7,472 nucleotides of DNA from Rikenellaceae bacterium (GTDB lineage Bacteria > Bacteroidota > Bacteroidia > Bacteroidales > Rikenellaceae). Made by a program: the position numbers and the translations under genes. Below the pieces are notes generated by a model. That model was not told where the DNA came from and made no database searches. It was given only the letters and a program-made list of their open reading frames with translations. Below are positions 7,037-7,472 of the stretch, one piece after another (position 1 is the stretch's first letter; each line of letters opens with the position of its first letter). The stretch covers positions 1-7,472 of the forward strand of contig JAITVB010000103.1 of NCBI GenBank assembly GCA_031286025.1, read 5' to 3'.

Positions 7037-7472
7037 TTATAGAACAACGAGCAACGTCATCAAAAGCAGGTTGGCGATGCAGACCGGCATCAGGATTTTC
7101 CATTCGAGTTTCAGCAGTTGGTCGATCCTCAGGCGCGGGAACGACCAACGCACCCACAGTTGCAGGAAGACGCAGAAGAACGTTTTCCCGAAGAACCAGA
7201 CGAACGAGGGAATGTAATCCATCACGTGGTTGAAACTTTCCCATCCGGGAATGTGCAGCGGCATCCACGCGCCGAAGAAGACCGTGGCGGCGATGCCGGC
7301 GACGATAAACATATTGAGGTATTCGGCCAGATAGAAAAAACCGAAGTGCATACCGGAGTATTCGGTGTGGTATCCGGCTGTCAACTCGGAATCCGCTTCG
7401 GGCAGGTCGAACGGCCCCCGATTCGTCTCAGCCGTTCCGGCTACCAAATAGACCAAAAATGCGATGACGGCC
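7037..7472 (-). CDS. nuoH: NADH-quinone oxidoreductase subunit H, C-terminal part (complex I)
   Basis: The last 144 residues of NuoH are present; the gene runs off the right edge, so its start is outside the window. The frame stays open through 7471, and the TTG at 7454-7456 is an internal leucine, not a start. NuoH anchors the peripheral arm and forms much of the quinone-binding chamber. The hallmark segment is clear: [20 protein letters not shown] (visible residues about 15-34), then [17 protein letters not shown], with the acidic residues of the loop that links the quinone cavity to the proton path. Further on are [13 protein letters not shown], a helix with [16 protein letters not shown], then [18 protein letters not shown] and a final hydrophobic helix. 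It ends with TAA ten bases before the nuoI start. Position and order fit the standard H-I-J-K-L-M-N arrangement. Confidence 0.97.
   Translation of the reverse strand, partial: AVIAFLVYLVAGTAETNRGPFDLPEADSELTAGYHTEYSGMHFGFFYLAEYLNMFIVAGIAATVFFGAWMPLHIPGWESFNHVMDYIPSFVWFFGKTFFCVFLQLWVRWSFPRLRIDQLLKLEWKILMPVCIANLLLMTLLVVL

Noticed and set aside
7027..7047. TTG start giving a longer, 165-residue NuoI
   Set aside because: It would overlap the nuoH stop and add seven residues with no family match; the ATG at 7024-7026 sits at a normal distance from nuoH.
7454..7456. TTG as the start of a short 139-residue NuoH
   Set aside because: The frame continues open to the window edge with NuoH-like hydrophobic residues, and the conserved quinone-loop motif lies just downstream. 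This is the middle of the gene.

Overview
The window holds the distal part of a respiratory complex I (nuo) operon on the minus strand. It runs, in transcription order, nuoH (5' end cut by the window edge), nuoI, nuoJ, nuoK, nuoL, nuoM and nuoN. This operon converges on a short plus-strand pair: the 3' end of a gene that looks like a suppressor-of-fused (SUFU) domain protein, and an acyl-carrier-protein phosphodiesterase (acpH family). No RNA gene, CRISPR array, mobile element or non-coding stretch over 300 bases was seen. The longest non-coding gap is the 41 bases between the convergent gene ends.

The likely source is a member of Bacteroidota, and the moderately high GC content (about 55-60% by eye) and protein flavour suggest an Alistipes/Rikenellaceae-like gut bacterium. 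The reasons are the compact H-I-J-K-L-M-N order, starts that mostly lack a Shine-Dalgarno sequence, and the character of the NuoI and NuoM sequences. This is an inference from sequence style; nothing in the window names the species.

Layout: 1-215 is the tail of the SUFU-like gene. 221-814 is the acpH-family gene, with a TTG start five bases after the previous stop. 815-855 is the convergent gap with terminator-like hairpins. 856-7472 is the nuo operon, with spacers of only 4 to 21 bases, so it is almost certainly one transcript whose promoter lies beyond the right edge.

The nuo genes encode all or part of the membrane arm. NuoL, NuoM and NuoN are the three antiporter-like proton channels. 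NuoH, NuoJ and NuoK form the link to the quinone site, and NuoI carries two [4Fe-4S] clusters that feed electrons towards quinone. Together they couple quinone reduction to ion export. The NADH-dehydrogenase genes nuoEFG are not in the window. Many Bacteroidota have an 11-subunit complex without them, but the upstream part of the operon is not visible here.

No new biological system was found. The most notable sequence-level observation is in NuoM: the lysine expected in transmembrane helix 7 is a leucine, and an extra lysine and a histidine lie in or next to helix 8. NuoL and NuoN keep the standard residues. Two very long plus-strand open frames opposite the nuo genes are explained by codon register and are rejected.
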